Part shown: positions 26,571-35,143 of the stretch, piece after piece
Layout: every line of letters begins with the position of its first letter
How positions within the stretch are numbered: position 1 is the first letter of the stretch
DNA from: Anaerolineae bacterium
GTDB lineage: Bacteria; Chloroflexota; Anaerolineae; Anaerolineales; Anaerolineaceae
NCBI GenBank assembly: GCA_011176685.1
Contig: DUED01000037.1
Span: 1-64,000 of the forward strand
DNA: 64,000 nucleotides
Direction: 5' to 3'
Notes under the pieces: generated by a model
The model's input: only the letters and a program-made list of their open reading frames with translations
What the model was told of the DNA's origin: nothing
Databases searched by the model: none
Program-made: the position numbers and the translations under genes

Positions 26571-29216
26571 ATGGAAAAAAAAGAAAAGACTTCTGGAATA
26601 GTGGTAGTTAGCGGTGATGTGACTATTGATTGGAACATAGCTACAACAAGCGGATTCATGGGTGGTAAATCTACCTGGGATGAGCAATTACATTCCAGCG
26701 CGTATGATCAACCCGGCGGAGCCGTTTTATTGGCTGATTTGGTCAAGGAAATCGTTCAACTGGAGAATAGGGAAGAGCGCTTTGAAGTACGAAATAATAG
26801 ACTTATCAATAAAAGGATATTACCAGGTGACAAACGCTTTCATCATTCCTACGCCCTCTGGGCTCCTTTCCCTTTTTCAAGCAGCCCATCTCCCAACAAA
26901 GAAAAACCAGCCTGGCGTGTTTCAACATTTCTGGGATACAAAAGCGCCAGTACGGACACTAAGTTTTCTGTGAATGGCGGGACAAAGGTGGTTGATGATG
27001 ACCCGTCAGCAGAGTTGGTGGTGTTGAGTGAAGGCAATCTGGGCTTCCGTGATAATCCAGATATCTGGCCGCAAGCAGTCAATTCCAGGGATCATGAACC
27101 CTGGATTATCCTCAAGATGTCACCTCCCGTTGCGCAGGGACAACTATGGCATAAGCTGATAAAAGAACATCCCACACGATTGGTTGTCATCACTACCATT
27201 AATGACCTGCGCCGCTCCGCTGTGCAGATCAGCCGCGGTCTCTCCTGGGAATCCACCGCCCAGGATGTCCTTTGGGAATTGACGCATAATCCCCAGATCA
27301 ACGGTTTGACTCAGTCCGCATGTGTCATCATTTCTTTGGATGCTGCCGGATCAATCATATTAACTAAAGATAATGGAAACGCGAGTGTTATCCTCCTGTT
27401 TGATCCATTCAACATGGAATGGGAGTGGGAGCGGCAATACCCCAGACTAATGGTTGGATACACTACTTGTATGACCGCTACCCAAGCTTACCAGATAATG
27501 ACTGCCAAACAAGAAAAACCTGACTGGGTCAGCGGAGCGCAGCGGGGTTTGGCTGCCATAAGAACCTTGCACAGTGAGGGCTATGGTTTGCGAGGCGCGC
27601 ATCCCTCAGAAGCGGATTTATTTTTTCCAATACAAAAATTCGCTGAAGGGATATTACAAGATTCCAAGGTCGTCTCACAAGTATCCATTCAAGATCCCAC
27701 CCGCTTTTTATTAGAACCTCGCATATCACAAGCATCATCCTTGCAGAAGCCCAATTACTGGACCATTCTGGAAGAAAATTATTCTGAATCTCTGGAAAAT
27801 ATAGCGTTTCAAATCGGTAAACTCGGCATTCAGTCCGTTGTAAATAATGTACCCATCGGGCAGTTTGGTGCCCTTTGTACCATGGATCGCCTTGAAATTG
27901 AAGCATTTCACGGCATCCAGCGTTTGATATCCGAATATTGCCAGTGCGCACAAAAACAACCGCTTTCAATCGCTGTATTTGGACCTCCAGGCGCCGGGAA
28001 ATCATTTGGAGTGCGGCAAGTAGCGAAAACCATCATGAGTGATATCGCGACACTGACATTCAATCTTTCCCAATTGGTGGGGTTAGATGACCTCCTAGAT
28101 GCTTTTCACCAGGTTCGTGACGCCACTATCTCCGGCAAGATCCCGCTTGTATTCTGGGATGAATTTGATACTACGCGGGACGGCCAACCGCTTGGCTGGC
28201 TGCGTTATTTCCTGGTGCCAATGCAGGACGGTGTATTCCAGCAAGGACAGATTATACACCCGATTGGGCGTTGTATCTTCGTCTTTGCGGGTGGTACTAG
28301 TCACAGCATAGATAAATTTGGCATGGATCTCAGCGAAAATGAAAAACATATGTCCAAGCTCCCCGACTTTGTCAGCAGACTAAAGGGTTATCTGAATGTA
28401 GTGGGACCAAATCCGCAAGGAGATATTAACCTTGACCCTTATTACATTCTGCGCAGGGCCATCCTGCTGCGATCACTTATCAAGCATAATGTGCCTGGAA
28501 TTCTCCAAAAACAGGATGCGCGAATTGATCCTGGCATCTTGCGCGCGTTTCTAAAGACGCGCATGTATAAACACGGCGTACGGTCCATGGAATCGATCCT
28601 GGCTATGAGCTCGTTGGCAAATACGACCGCATATGAACGGTCGAGCCTTCCACCGGAAAGACAGTTGGAATTGCATGTGGACGCCGCAGATTTTCTATCT
28701 ATCGTCCAGGAAATCGAATTGAAAGGAGAGTTGTTGGAAAATCTGGCTAAGGCCACCCACGAAATTTATTGTGAAGAACTGAAAACCAATGGCTATTCTT
28801 ATGGTCCGCATACTGATGAAGAAAAGAAACTGCACAGCTCCCTGTTGCCGTATGACCAACTACCTGATGAAGAAAAGGAACAAAACCGCAATTATGTGCG
28901 CCATATTTCCACCAAATTGAACCAGGCGGGGTATGTTATGCGTCCTGCTCGTAGTAATGAACGGCCTTATAAATTTCCTGGTGATGATTTTGAAAAACTT
29001 GCGCAGATTGAACATCAACGCTGGATGAATCAGAAGCTGTCTGATGGATGGAAACATGCCGATAAGACTGAAAAAAAGTATAAAACGCATACAGATATCA
29101 AAGAATGGGAGAGATTATCTGAAATAGCTAAAAATCGGGATTACACGCTGATAAGGGCAATTCCGCTTATACTGGCAAAAGCAGGATATGCACTGGAAAA
29201 AATGAAGGCGTCGTAG
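26571..29216 (+). CDS. Ribokinase-like/AAA ATPase with tandem RyR domains
   Basis: About 881 residues. The N-terminal part (1-400) resembles a ribokinase/PfkB-type fold: IVVVSGDVTIDWN at the start, PGGAVLLADLV, ACVIISLDAAGSIILT and FDPFNMEWEWE later. This call is tentative. An AAA-type ATPase follows: Walker A FGPPGAGKSFG at about 469-479, Walker B IPLVFWDEFDT at about 525-533, and sensor-1-like IFVFAGGTSHS. Two tandem RyR domains close the protein. The first is about 734-790 (GYSYGPHTDEEKKLHSSLLPYDQL). The second is about 807-878 (LAQIEHQRWMNQKLSDGWKH). RyR domains are proposed to sense nucleotide-derived ligands. I chose ATG 26571 (behind AGAGGG) over 26538, whose extra residues read into the upstream remnant. 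The SLOG gene starts 13 nt downstream. Confidence 0.75.
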   Translation: MEKKEKTSGIVVVSGDVTIDWNIATTSGFMGGKSTWDEQLHSSAYDQPGGAVLLADLVKEIVQLENREERFEVRNNRLINKRILPGDKRFHHSYALWAPFPFSSSPSPNKEKPAWRVSTFLGYKSASTDTKFSVNGGTKVVDDDPSAELVVLSEGNLGFRDNPDIWPQAVNSRDHEPWIILKMSPPVAQGQLWHKLIKEHPTRLVVITTINDLRRSAVQISRGLSWESTAQDVLWELTHNPQINGLTQSACVIISLDAAGSIILTKDNGNASVILLFDPFNMEWEWERQYPRLMVGYTTCMTATQAYQIMTAKQEKPDWVSGAQRGLAAIRTLHSEGYGLRGAHPSEADLFFPIQKFAEGILQDSKVVSQVSIQDPTRFLLEPRISQASSLQKPNYWTILEENYSESLENIAFQIGKLGIQSVVNNVPIGQFGALCTMDRLEIEAFHGIQRLISEYCQCAQKQPLSIAVFGPPGAGKSFGVRQVAKTIMSDIATLTFNLSQLVGLDDLLDAFHQVRDATISGKIPLVFWDEFDTTRDGQPLGWLRYFLVPMQDGVFQQGQIIHPIGRCIFVFAGGTSHSIDKFGMDLSENEKHMSKLPDFVSRLKGYLNVVGPNPQGDINLDPYYILRRAILLRSLIKHNVPGILQKQDARIDPGILRAFLKTRMYKHGVRSMESILAMSSLANTTAYERSSLPPERQLELHVDAADFLSIVQEIELKGELLENLAKATHEIYCEELKTNGYSYGPHTDEEKKLHSSLLPYDQLPDEEKEQNRNYVRHISTKLNQAGYVMRPARSNERPYKFPGDDFEKLAQIEHQRWMNQKLSDGWKHADKTEKKYKTHTDIKEWERLSEIAKNRDYTLIRAIPLILAKAGYALEKMKAS

Positions 29217-29229
29217 CTGAAGAATTTCA

Positions 29230-29814
29230 ATGGTACATAAAAAAATTGTCATCGGGGCAACTGGTCATCGACTGATTATAAATAACCAAAGCGTGATGAT
29301 GGGAATTGACAAAGCTTTAAACCGGATTTGCCACGAATATCCCGGTCATGAGCTTGTGTGTTATTCCAGTATAGCTGAAGGGGCTGACCGGTTGATAGCA
29401 CAAAAAGTACTCGCAACACCTGGAGGACAGTTATTTGCTGTCCTTCCTTTTGATACGGAGAAATATGCGAAAGACTTTCTAAGTGATGAGTCTAAACAGG
29501 AATTCGAAATCTTTATGGAAAAAGCCGTTGATGTTGCTGTCATGCCGGCAGCCAACTCCCGGGAAGATTCTTATCTTGCCGCTGGAAAGTATGTACTGAA
29601 TAAATGTGATGTGCTAATAGCCGTGTGGGATGGAAATCCGCCTGGGGGCGTGGGGGGCACAGGGCAAATTGTAAATTTTGCGCGAGAAAAAAAACCATTG
29701 GCTTGGGTTCATGCAGACAAGAGAAAGAAAGAGCCCAAATATTCAAAAAATAAAATCAACAAACAATGTATTGTCATTTTTGAAAATTTCCCTGAATTAA
29801 CCAAATTCCAGTAG
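29230..29814 (+). CDS. SLOG-type Rossmann nucleotide-binding protein
   Basis: This 194-residue protein has the SLOG/LOG-like plan: IVIGATGHRL with the GHR motif, VCYSSIAEGADRLIAQKVL, then LFAVLPFDTEKYAKDF, and KCDVLIAVWDGNPPGGVGGTGQIVNFAREKKPLAWVHAD. SLOG domains bind or process nucleotides/NAD-like ligands and occur with SLATT, RyR and TIR proteins in predicted immunity operons. It follows the AAA-RyR gene by 13 nt. Its last 6 codons (ELTKFQ) overlap the antisense of a cinA 3' end, so its natural C-terminus may have been altered when this cassette was inserted. Confidence 0.8.
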   Translation: MVHKKIVIGATGHRLIINNQSVMMGIDKALNRICHEYPGHELVCYSSIAEGADRLIAQKVLATPGGQLFAVLPFDTEKYAKDFLSDESKQEFEIFMEKAVDVAVMPAANSREDSYLAAGKYVLNKCDVLIAVWDGNPPGGVGGTGQIVNFAREKKPLAWVHADKRKKEPKYSKNKINKQCIVIFENFPELTKFQ

Positions 29815-29876
29815 TTTCACAAGCGCTGCATCCGCAGATTGTGATTTGATTTCACCCCTATGTCCCTGAAACTGGA
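29797..29876 (-). pseudogene. Second, diverged cinA 3' end (scar)
   Basis: On the minus strand this stretch reads QFQGHRGEIKSQSADAALVKLLEFG-stop in one frame. The intact cinA at 37011 ends QFQGQRDEIKAQSADAALVRLMEYLKP. The nucleotide differences are mostly synonymous, so this is a homologue from a related genome, not a fresh copy. Homology ends at CTGGA (29872-29876), where it changes to metG sequence. Confidence 0.85.
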
Positions 29877-29919
29877 TGCCAAGATTGTAGAGGAAGAGCG
29901 CGCGCGCCTGGGGGGATGA
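29872..29919 (+). pseudogene. Second, diverged metG 3' end (scar)
   Basis: This reads KLDAKIVEEERARLGG-stop, versus KLDVKIVEEERARLGG-stop at the end of metG (22704-22752). About five of 49 bases differ, and the changes are mostly synonymous. It joins the cinA' scar at the shared CTGGA and has no start codon or upstream metG sequence. Confidence 0.88.
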
Positions 29920-30052
29920 TAAAAATATGGACAAGTGTTTGCTTTAGTATTTACATAATTAATAATATTTCTGTAATCTCATATTATGAGTTAAATAAAT
30001 AACTATCACACATAGTATGCTGGTTGGTTTGTGTTTTCACGAAAATCATAAT

Positions 30053-31582
30053 CTAGCTAGATTTATTCTTTCTTTCACCTTGTATAGCGCGTAAGAGCAT
30101 CTCTTCTGTTACTTTCTTTTCAGGCATATTATCAATTTCTTGAATAATTTTACCTCTACGTAGAACCAAAATGCGATCGCACAATTCAGCCAATTCAGCC
30201 ATTTCGGAAGAAACAATAATCACGCCATTCCCCTTGCCAGCAATTCTTCGGATGATCTGGGCAATTTCTTTTTTCGTGGCAATATCAACTCCAACAGTGG
30301 GGTCATCCAATAATAAAATATTCGGTTCCGAGGACAAACTTTTAGCAAAAACCACTTTCTGCTGATTTCCGCCAGATAATCGCTCAACAAGTTGGTCAAT
30401 GTTGGGGGTCTTGATATCTAATTCGTGAATAAGTTTCTCCACAATTACTTTCCCCCTATTTTCTTGAATAATGAATTTTTTCGATAACTTCTTCCAAATT
30501 GGAAGTAACACGTTCATCCGTAAAGATTGTCCATAAATCACACCATTCTTACGCCGATCCTCTGGTACATGAATAATGCTCATCTCAATAGCTTGAGCGG
30601 GATGGGTGATATTTACACGATTACCCTTAATTAGAATCTTGCCTTTATCTAAACGTAGAATTCCGTAAATCGATTTCAGTAGCTCAGTTCGGCCGCTTCC
30701 CATAACACCTGCAATTCCTAAAATTTCACCTGGGTAAAGTTTAATAGTGACATTACTGAAGCGACTTTTTGAGCTTATAGAGTTCGCTTCTAGTAAAGGA
30801 TGAGTGCGTTTGATTTTTTGTTTTGATTGTAATTTATATTTTGTAATTTTCTTTGCAACCATTGCTGAAACGATTTTCTCTAAGTTCAACATCGAGGTTT
30901 TATCTGATAAAGCAATTTTTCCATCCCTGATCACTGTAACGCGGTCACAAATATCCATCACCTCATTAAGATGATGTGATACAAAAATGATAGAAATGTC
31001 TTCCTCTTTTAATCTGCGTATCAACGTAAATAAAGATTGAATCTCTACGCTTGATAAAGATGAAGTAGGCTCATCCATGATAAGAATGGAGGCATTTTGG
31101 CTTATTGCTTTTGCGATTTCAACTATTTGTCTTTTACCCACGGATAATTGGGACAATTCGATGTTTGGATCGATGATAATTTTAAGTTCTTGAAATATGC
31201 CAACAGCCCCACTATATGATTGGTCCTCATCGATAAACATTCCTTTCATAGGTTCCCGAGTTAGAAACATGTTTTGTGCCACTGTCATAGTCGGAATAAG
31301 GCTGAACTCTTGGAAAACCATCGCAATTCCATTTGCCATAGCACCAACAGGTGTATCGTAATCCACTTCTTTACCTTTTATCAGAATTCTTCCCTCATCA
31401 CGTGTGTATACACCACTGACAATTTTCATTAGAGTTGATTTTCCAGCACCATTTTTTCCTACTAAACCATGTATTTCCCCTTTACGTAAATTAAATTCAA
31501 CGCCGTGCAGAACCTCCACGCTGTTAAAGGACTTATGAATACCTAAAGTCGATAGAATAGGATTTGATTTGTTATTCATCAT
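30053..31582 (-). CDS. Ribose/simple-sugar type ABC transporter ATPase
   Basis: This 509-residue fused double ATPase is of the RbsA/MglA type. The first domain has GKNGAGKSTLMKIVSG, LSVGKRQIVEIAKA and ILIMDEPTSSLS. The second has the atypical Walker A GVMGSGRTELLKSIYG, plus LSGGNQQKVVFAKSL and ILLLDDPTVGVD. Such fused ATPases power uptake of monosaccharides or nucleosides. It is the last gene of the leftward cluster with a permease and binding protein, and sits 15 nt from the YhfX-like gene. The sugar is unknown. Confidence 0.9.
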   Translation of the reverse strand: MMNNKSNPILSTLGIHKSFNSVEVLHGVEFNLRKGEIHGLVGKNGAGKSTLMKIVSGVYTRDEGRILIKGKEVDYDTPVGAMANGIAMVFQEFSLIPTMTVAQNMFLTREPMKGMFIDEDQSYSGAVGIFQELKIIIDPNIELSQLSVGKRQIVEIAKAISQNASILIMDEPTSSLSSVEIQSLFTLIRRLKEEDISIIFVSHHLNEVMDICDRVTVIRDGKIALSDKTSMLNLEKIVSAMVAKKITKYKLQSKQKIKRTHPLLEANSISSKSRFSNVTIKLYPGEILGIAGVMGSGRTELLKSIYGILRLDKGKILIKGNRVNITHPAQAIEMSIIHVPEDRRKNGVIYGQSLRMNVLLPIWKKLSKKFIIQENRGKVIVEKLIHELDIKTPNIDQLVERLSGGNQQKVVFAKSLSSEPNILLLDDPTVGVDIATKKEIAQIIRRIAGKGNGVIIVSSEMAELAELCDRILVLRRGKIIQEIDNMPEKKVTEEMLLRAIQGERKNKSS

Positions 31583-31596
31583 ACTTTATGTAATTT

Positions 31597-32796
31597 CTAC
31601 CACTGGGGCCAATTTGTTTTTCTGCCGCCGCTTGTATAAACGCCTTTCACAATTGGCTCTTCCTTAGAAATACCGGATACTGGCACTATATAAGTGCGTG
31701 TGACAAAAGCTTGCGGGCGGAAACCGAATATTACTGTGTCATTAACATGAACCTTCTCACTGCCCTCATCTGTGACTATTCCATAATAATCAATTGCACT
31801 AGTAGGGGGGAGATTGACAGATAGCTGATTCTTTATAGCATCGTCAGGTTCTGTGCCTATTAAAGCTTTCACGTCATAATCTGGAAAAACCGGATCGATA
31901 TATAAACCACCCCCAAAACAATAAGGGTGTCCATTGTAGACGTGCGAGATTTCAGTTAAATAAAGTATAGCTGGGAATTCTGGTAAATCTTTAACCGCGT
32001 GCAAAGGAGTGGTTCCAGTTAGGCCATGTCCCGGTTCGACTTGAGTAGCTCCTGCTGATGCGAGAATTTCCATTACCACAGAAGATGTTGTTCCAGGAGC
32101 ATTAATCTCGATATTCTTACGATCAACGTTCGACAATTCATTGGCTGATTTCTCAAGTGTTCTTAGGTTGGGAGTGGGTTCTACTTCACCTGAATCTATG
32201 TTAAATAAAAGTGCCGGGAAAGTTGTGATTCCAGCAAAAAATGCATGTGAGAGGCTATCTAATTCATCTGCTACTTTGACAATCGCCTCAGCTCTGAAAC
32301 CTCCTTCATGGCCCATATAGAATGTATCTCCAGGTGCATAGATTCTTGCAAGCAATGCTTGTTCCCTACTTAGCTTACTCGAAGAATCTGAAGCAGACTT
32401 TGCATTTTCATAATTGAAAACAGTCCAGTAGTAAGGTTCGAGAGAGGCGGCCACATCGGTTTCGGCTTTAGGGATTTGGACCAGATGTCCAAGATGTCCA
32501 ATCATATAACCGGCTGCCTTTATTGGTAATGCGCCAGTCATGTCTACGGCAACATAAGCATCTAGCCCATTCTTTGCCAAAATGTCCATTGCTTTAGGAT
32601 TACGACCGATTTGCTTGGTCATTGGGAAAACTTTTAATCCCAAACGCTTCCCCTCCGCCGCTATGATGGCAGCATTTTTATTGATCATGTCTAAGTCGAG
32701 AACAACACTATTGGCAGGAATTTTCCTACTCTGATGCAGTGCAATAGCACTCTTTATAAAATTCGGGTTGCGCTCAATCAATTTTTTCAGAAACAT
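31597..32796 (-). CDS. YhfX-like PLP-dependent (alanine-racemase fold) enzyme
   Basis: About 399 residues. The alanine-racemase-type barrel shows SVVLDLDMINKNAAIIAAEGKRLGLKVFPMTKQIGRNPKAMDIL; the lysine of MTKQIGRNP is the likely PLP lysine. The late VEPGHGLTGTTPLHAV and YCFGGGLYIDPVF match YhfX-type proteins. The function of the family is poorly defined; amino-acid racemase activity is a guess. ATG 32796 follows a GAGGATGAGG sequence. The frame is open to 32862, but that would overlap the permease. Its place between transporter genes suggests it handles the imported compound. Confidence 0.8.
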   Translation of the reverse strand: MFLKKLIERNPNFIKSAIALHQSRKIPANSVVLDLDMINKNAAIIAAEGKRLGLKVFPMTKQIGRNPKAMDILAKNGLDAYVAVDMTGALPIKAAGYMIGHLGHLVQIPKAETDVAASLEPYYWTVFNYENAKSASDSSSKLSREQALLARIYAPGDTFYMGHEGGFRAEAIVKVADELDSLSHAFFAGITTFPALLFNIDSGEVEPTPNLRTLEKSANELSNVDRKNIEINAPGTTSSVVMEILASAGATQVEPGHGLTGTTPLHAVKDLPEFPAILYLTEISHVYNGHPYCFGGGLYIDPVFPDYDVKALIGTEPDDAIKNQLSVNLPPTSAIDYYGIVTDEGSEKVHVNDTVIFGFRPQAFVTRTYIVPVSGISKEEPIVKGVYTSGGRKTNWPQW

Positions 32797-32821
32797 TTCC
32801 TCATCCTCCGCTTTTTTAAAA

Positions 32822-33781
32822 TTACCTTTCAATAGATTCACGAAGACTAAGGGATACTGCAATTACAATGATAAACCCTCTTGCTATCATTTGTTCAGAA
32901 ACTGTTAATCCCATGAGCAATAGCCCATTATTCAACATACCCATAATGATGGAACCAATAATTGAGCCGATAATTGATCCTTTTCCACCTGAGAAAGCAG
33001 TTCCACCAATAACTACAGCTGCAATTACAGTAAGTAAATCTGCTCCGCCTAATGTATATCTTGCACCATGTAAACGACCAGTGAATAAAATTCCTGCAAA
33101 TGCGGCCGTAATCGCGCTTAAGACAAGCACGGCTATTCGTATGTTATCAGTTCGTACACCAGAATACCTGGCAGCAGATCGATTTCCACCTGTTGCTAAA
33201 ACCGCTCTTCCAAATGGCGTTTTCTTCAGAAGAATATGGCCAAGAATCGTTATGATTATCGTCCATATAAAAAGTGTCGAAAGATAACCAACATTTCCTG
33301 AACCAAATATAAAGTTGAAAGTCTCATTTGTTACTGGTACGGCTTGCAAATTAGTTATTGATCGCGCTAAGCCGCTTATTATGCTGTTTGTACCTAATGT
33401 AACCAGGAAAGCCGGGATACGAATTTTTGTCGTGATAAAACCATTTATAAGTCCAGTGATTAATCCAACAGACAATCCAGAAGCAACAGCTACGACTATG
33501 CTGTATTTTCGTAGAAGTAAAGCTGTGACTAGAGCCGATAGTGCCACTGTGGATCCAATTGACAAATCGATTTCGCCAGCAGTTATAGTAAATGTCATAC
33601 CTATTGCCATAACTGATACCATGGCAGTCTGACGAAGAATATTCATAATGTTATCGCTGGAAAGAAATCCCCGGTCGCGCAAGGTAATGGAAAAGAATAA
33701 AGAAATTACAATGAAGCCAATATAAATAATGTAATTGCGTAATTGAAGAGAGTTGATCTTTTTATATATTCGCTTAAGCAA
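32822..33781 (-). CDS. Ribose/simple-sugar type ABC transporter permease
   Basis: This 319-residue RbsC-type permease has about 8-10 helices with ITAGEIDLSIGSTVALSALV, PAFLVTLGTNSIISGLA and ATGGNRSAARYSGV. The late AVVIGGTAFSGGKGSIIGSIIGSIIMG is also typical. The start is TTG with AGGAGG 9 nt upstream. It lies after the binding-protein gene, separated by a strong hairpin. Confidence 0.9.
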   Translation of the reverse strand: MLKRIYKKINSLQLRNYIIYIGFIVISLFFSITLRDRGFLSSDNIMNILRQTAMVSVMAIGMTFTITAGEIDLSIGSTVALSALVTALLLRKYSIVVAVASGLSVGLITGLINGFITTKIRIPAFLVTLGTNSIISGLARSITNLQAVPVTNETFNFIFGSGNVGYLSTLFIWTIIITILGHILLKKTPFGRAVLATGGNRSAARYSGVRTDNIRIAVLVLSAITAAFAGILFTGRLHGARYTLGGADLLTVIAAVVIGGTAFSGGKGSIIGSIIGSIIMGMLNNGLLLMGLTVSEQMIARGFIIVIAVSLSLRESIER

Positions 33782-33802
33782 TGTAAAATCCTCCTAAAAG
33801 GG

Positions 33803-33837
33803 TCTCGGGTGGTTCTAATAATTAGAGCCACCCGAGA
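33803..33837 (-). terminator. Intercistronic hairpin between binding protein and permease
   Basis: TCTCGGGTGG (33803-33812) pairs with CCACCCGAGA (33828-33837), and the stem extends inward through TCTAAT/ATTAGA, giving about 16 bp. On the minus strand only a short U tract follows. A partial terminator or RNA-stabilising stem that keeps the binding protein more abundant than the permease is likely. Confidence 0.65.
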
Positions 33838-33850
33838 TTATTCATATATA

Positions 33851-35032
33851 TTATTGTTCTAAAGCCGTGAGAATATCCTCTGGTGGTTGCATATTTAAAG
33901 CACGTTGCCAAGACTCTGCAAGGTTATCCTTTTTTACCTTTATAAGGTCAACCACTACGAATGGCGGGGCTTCATTTCCAAGTAATTGATAAGCCGCCAT
34001 CTTTGCCATAATGGCGCCGATATCATATGGTAGATCGATAGTCTTACCATACATATTCCCCCCTAAGGCCATATCAAGGTCATTATTTGCGCCCAAGTCC
34101 TCAGTGGTTACCATAACATCACTTCTGTCAGCGGCACGTAGTGCTGCGATCACGCCCTCAGCAGCCACATCCCAAGCCACATAGATGCCATCAATTTCAG
34201 GATGCTGCACTAGCATAGCGGAAGCAACTTCTTCGGTCTTTGGTTCCTCAGTGAAGCCGCCAGTAGCCACGATTTTTATATCCGGATACTGTTCTTTTAT
34301 CGTACAGTAGAATGTGCGGTCACGGTTGTTTGTAACAAAGTAATCAGCATCGTGATAGATGAAACCAATCTCGCCTTCTCCGTTTAAAGCCTCAGCCATT
34401 AAATCAGCAGCACCACGGCCCATACCATAATGGTTTCCAGTTACAATACCAACGTACTGGTTTCCAGCCACATAGCCATCTGCGCCATTATCTGCGAAAA
34501 CCAGAATTACACCTTTGTCCACGGCTGGTTGAAAAGCGCGTGCACCGGACACCGGGTCTACAACCAATGTCAGGATAATATCTGGATTTAATGCTAGGGA
34601 TGTTTCAACATCAGTTGCCTGCTTTGCGGGGTCAAATTCTGCATCTGCAGTTGCTACTATCTCAATTCCAAGCTCCTCGAAGATTGCAGTTGCCCCATCG
34701 GCTAAACCATTATACCATTCACCCGCACCAGCCCATAATAAAGCTGCTGTGTAGTTACCTTCTTTAATCTTTGCGGATTCTTCCGATGTTAACTCTACCT
34801 CACTAGCAGGAGTAGCGTCCTCGCCATTTGGTCCTTTTGCATACTCAGCGCTATATTGTGAGCAGTCTATGTCTAAAGTAACTTCTTCTACTTCAGCTTC
34901 CTCAGCAACAGGTGCTTCCTCGGCAACAGGTGCTTCCTCGGCAACAGACACTTCCTCTACACCACCGCAGGAACTAATTAGAAGAGCGGCTACCATTAGG
35001 ATCAATAAACCAACATACTTTCTAGATTTCAT
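33851..35032 (-). CDS. Sugar-type periplasmic binding protein (lipoprotein)
   Basis: This 393-residue protein has signal peptide MKSRKYVGLLILMVAALLISSCGG with a lipobox. A Glu/Ala/Pro/Val linker comprises near-perfect 18-bp repeats (EEAPVA units, about 34893-34946). The rest is a class B (RbsB-like) binding protein: YTAALLWAGAGEWYNGLADGATAIFEELGIEIV, PDIILTLVVDPVSGARAFQPAVDKG, IDGIYVAWD. GGAGGAAG precedes the ATG. The ligand is unknown. Confidence 0.9.
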   Translation of the reverse strand: MKSRKYVGLLILMVAALLISSCGGVEEVSVAEEAPVAEEAPVAEEAEVEEVTLDIDCSQYSAEYAKGPNGEDATPASEVELTSEESAKIKEGNYTAALLWAGAGEWYNGLADGATAIFEELGIEIVATADAEFDPAKQATDVETSLALNPDIILTLVVDPVSGARAFQPAVDKGVILVFADNGADGYVAGNQYVGIVTGNHYGMGRGAADLMAEALNGEGEIGFIYHDADYFVTNNRDRTFYCTIKEQYPDIKIVATGGFTEEPKTEEVASAMLVQHPEIDGIYVAWDVAAEGVIAALRAADRSDVMVTTEDLGANNDLDMALGGNMYGKTIDLPYDIGAIMAKMAAYQLLGNEAPPFVVVDLIKVKKDNLAESWQRALNMQPPEDILTALEQ

Positions 35033-35143
35033 TTTCTTCCTCCAATTTATTTGTTTTTTAAAAAACCGATAAGAATTTTTTAGAATTGTTTACTCCACCT
35101 CCTTCCTTTGTAAATAAAATATGCAGATTTGGATTTACCAACA

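Noticed and set aside
29797-29919. Scar as a site-specific att site of an integrated phage or ICE
   Set aside because: There is no integrase, and the shared core is only 5 bp. The flanks are diverged gene ends rather than identical direct repeats.
34893-34946. Tandem 18-bp repeats as a CRISPR or regulatory array
   Set aside because: They encode the EEAPVA linker of the sugar-binding lipoprotein in frame, a common low-complexity spacer.
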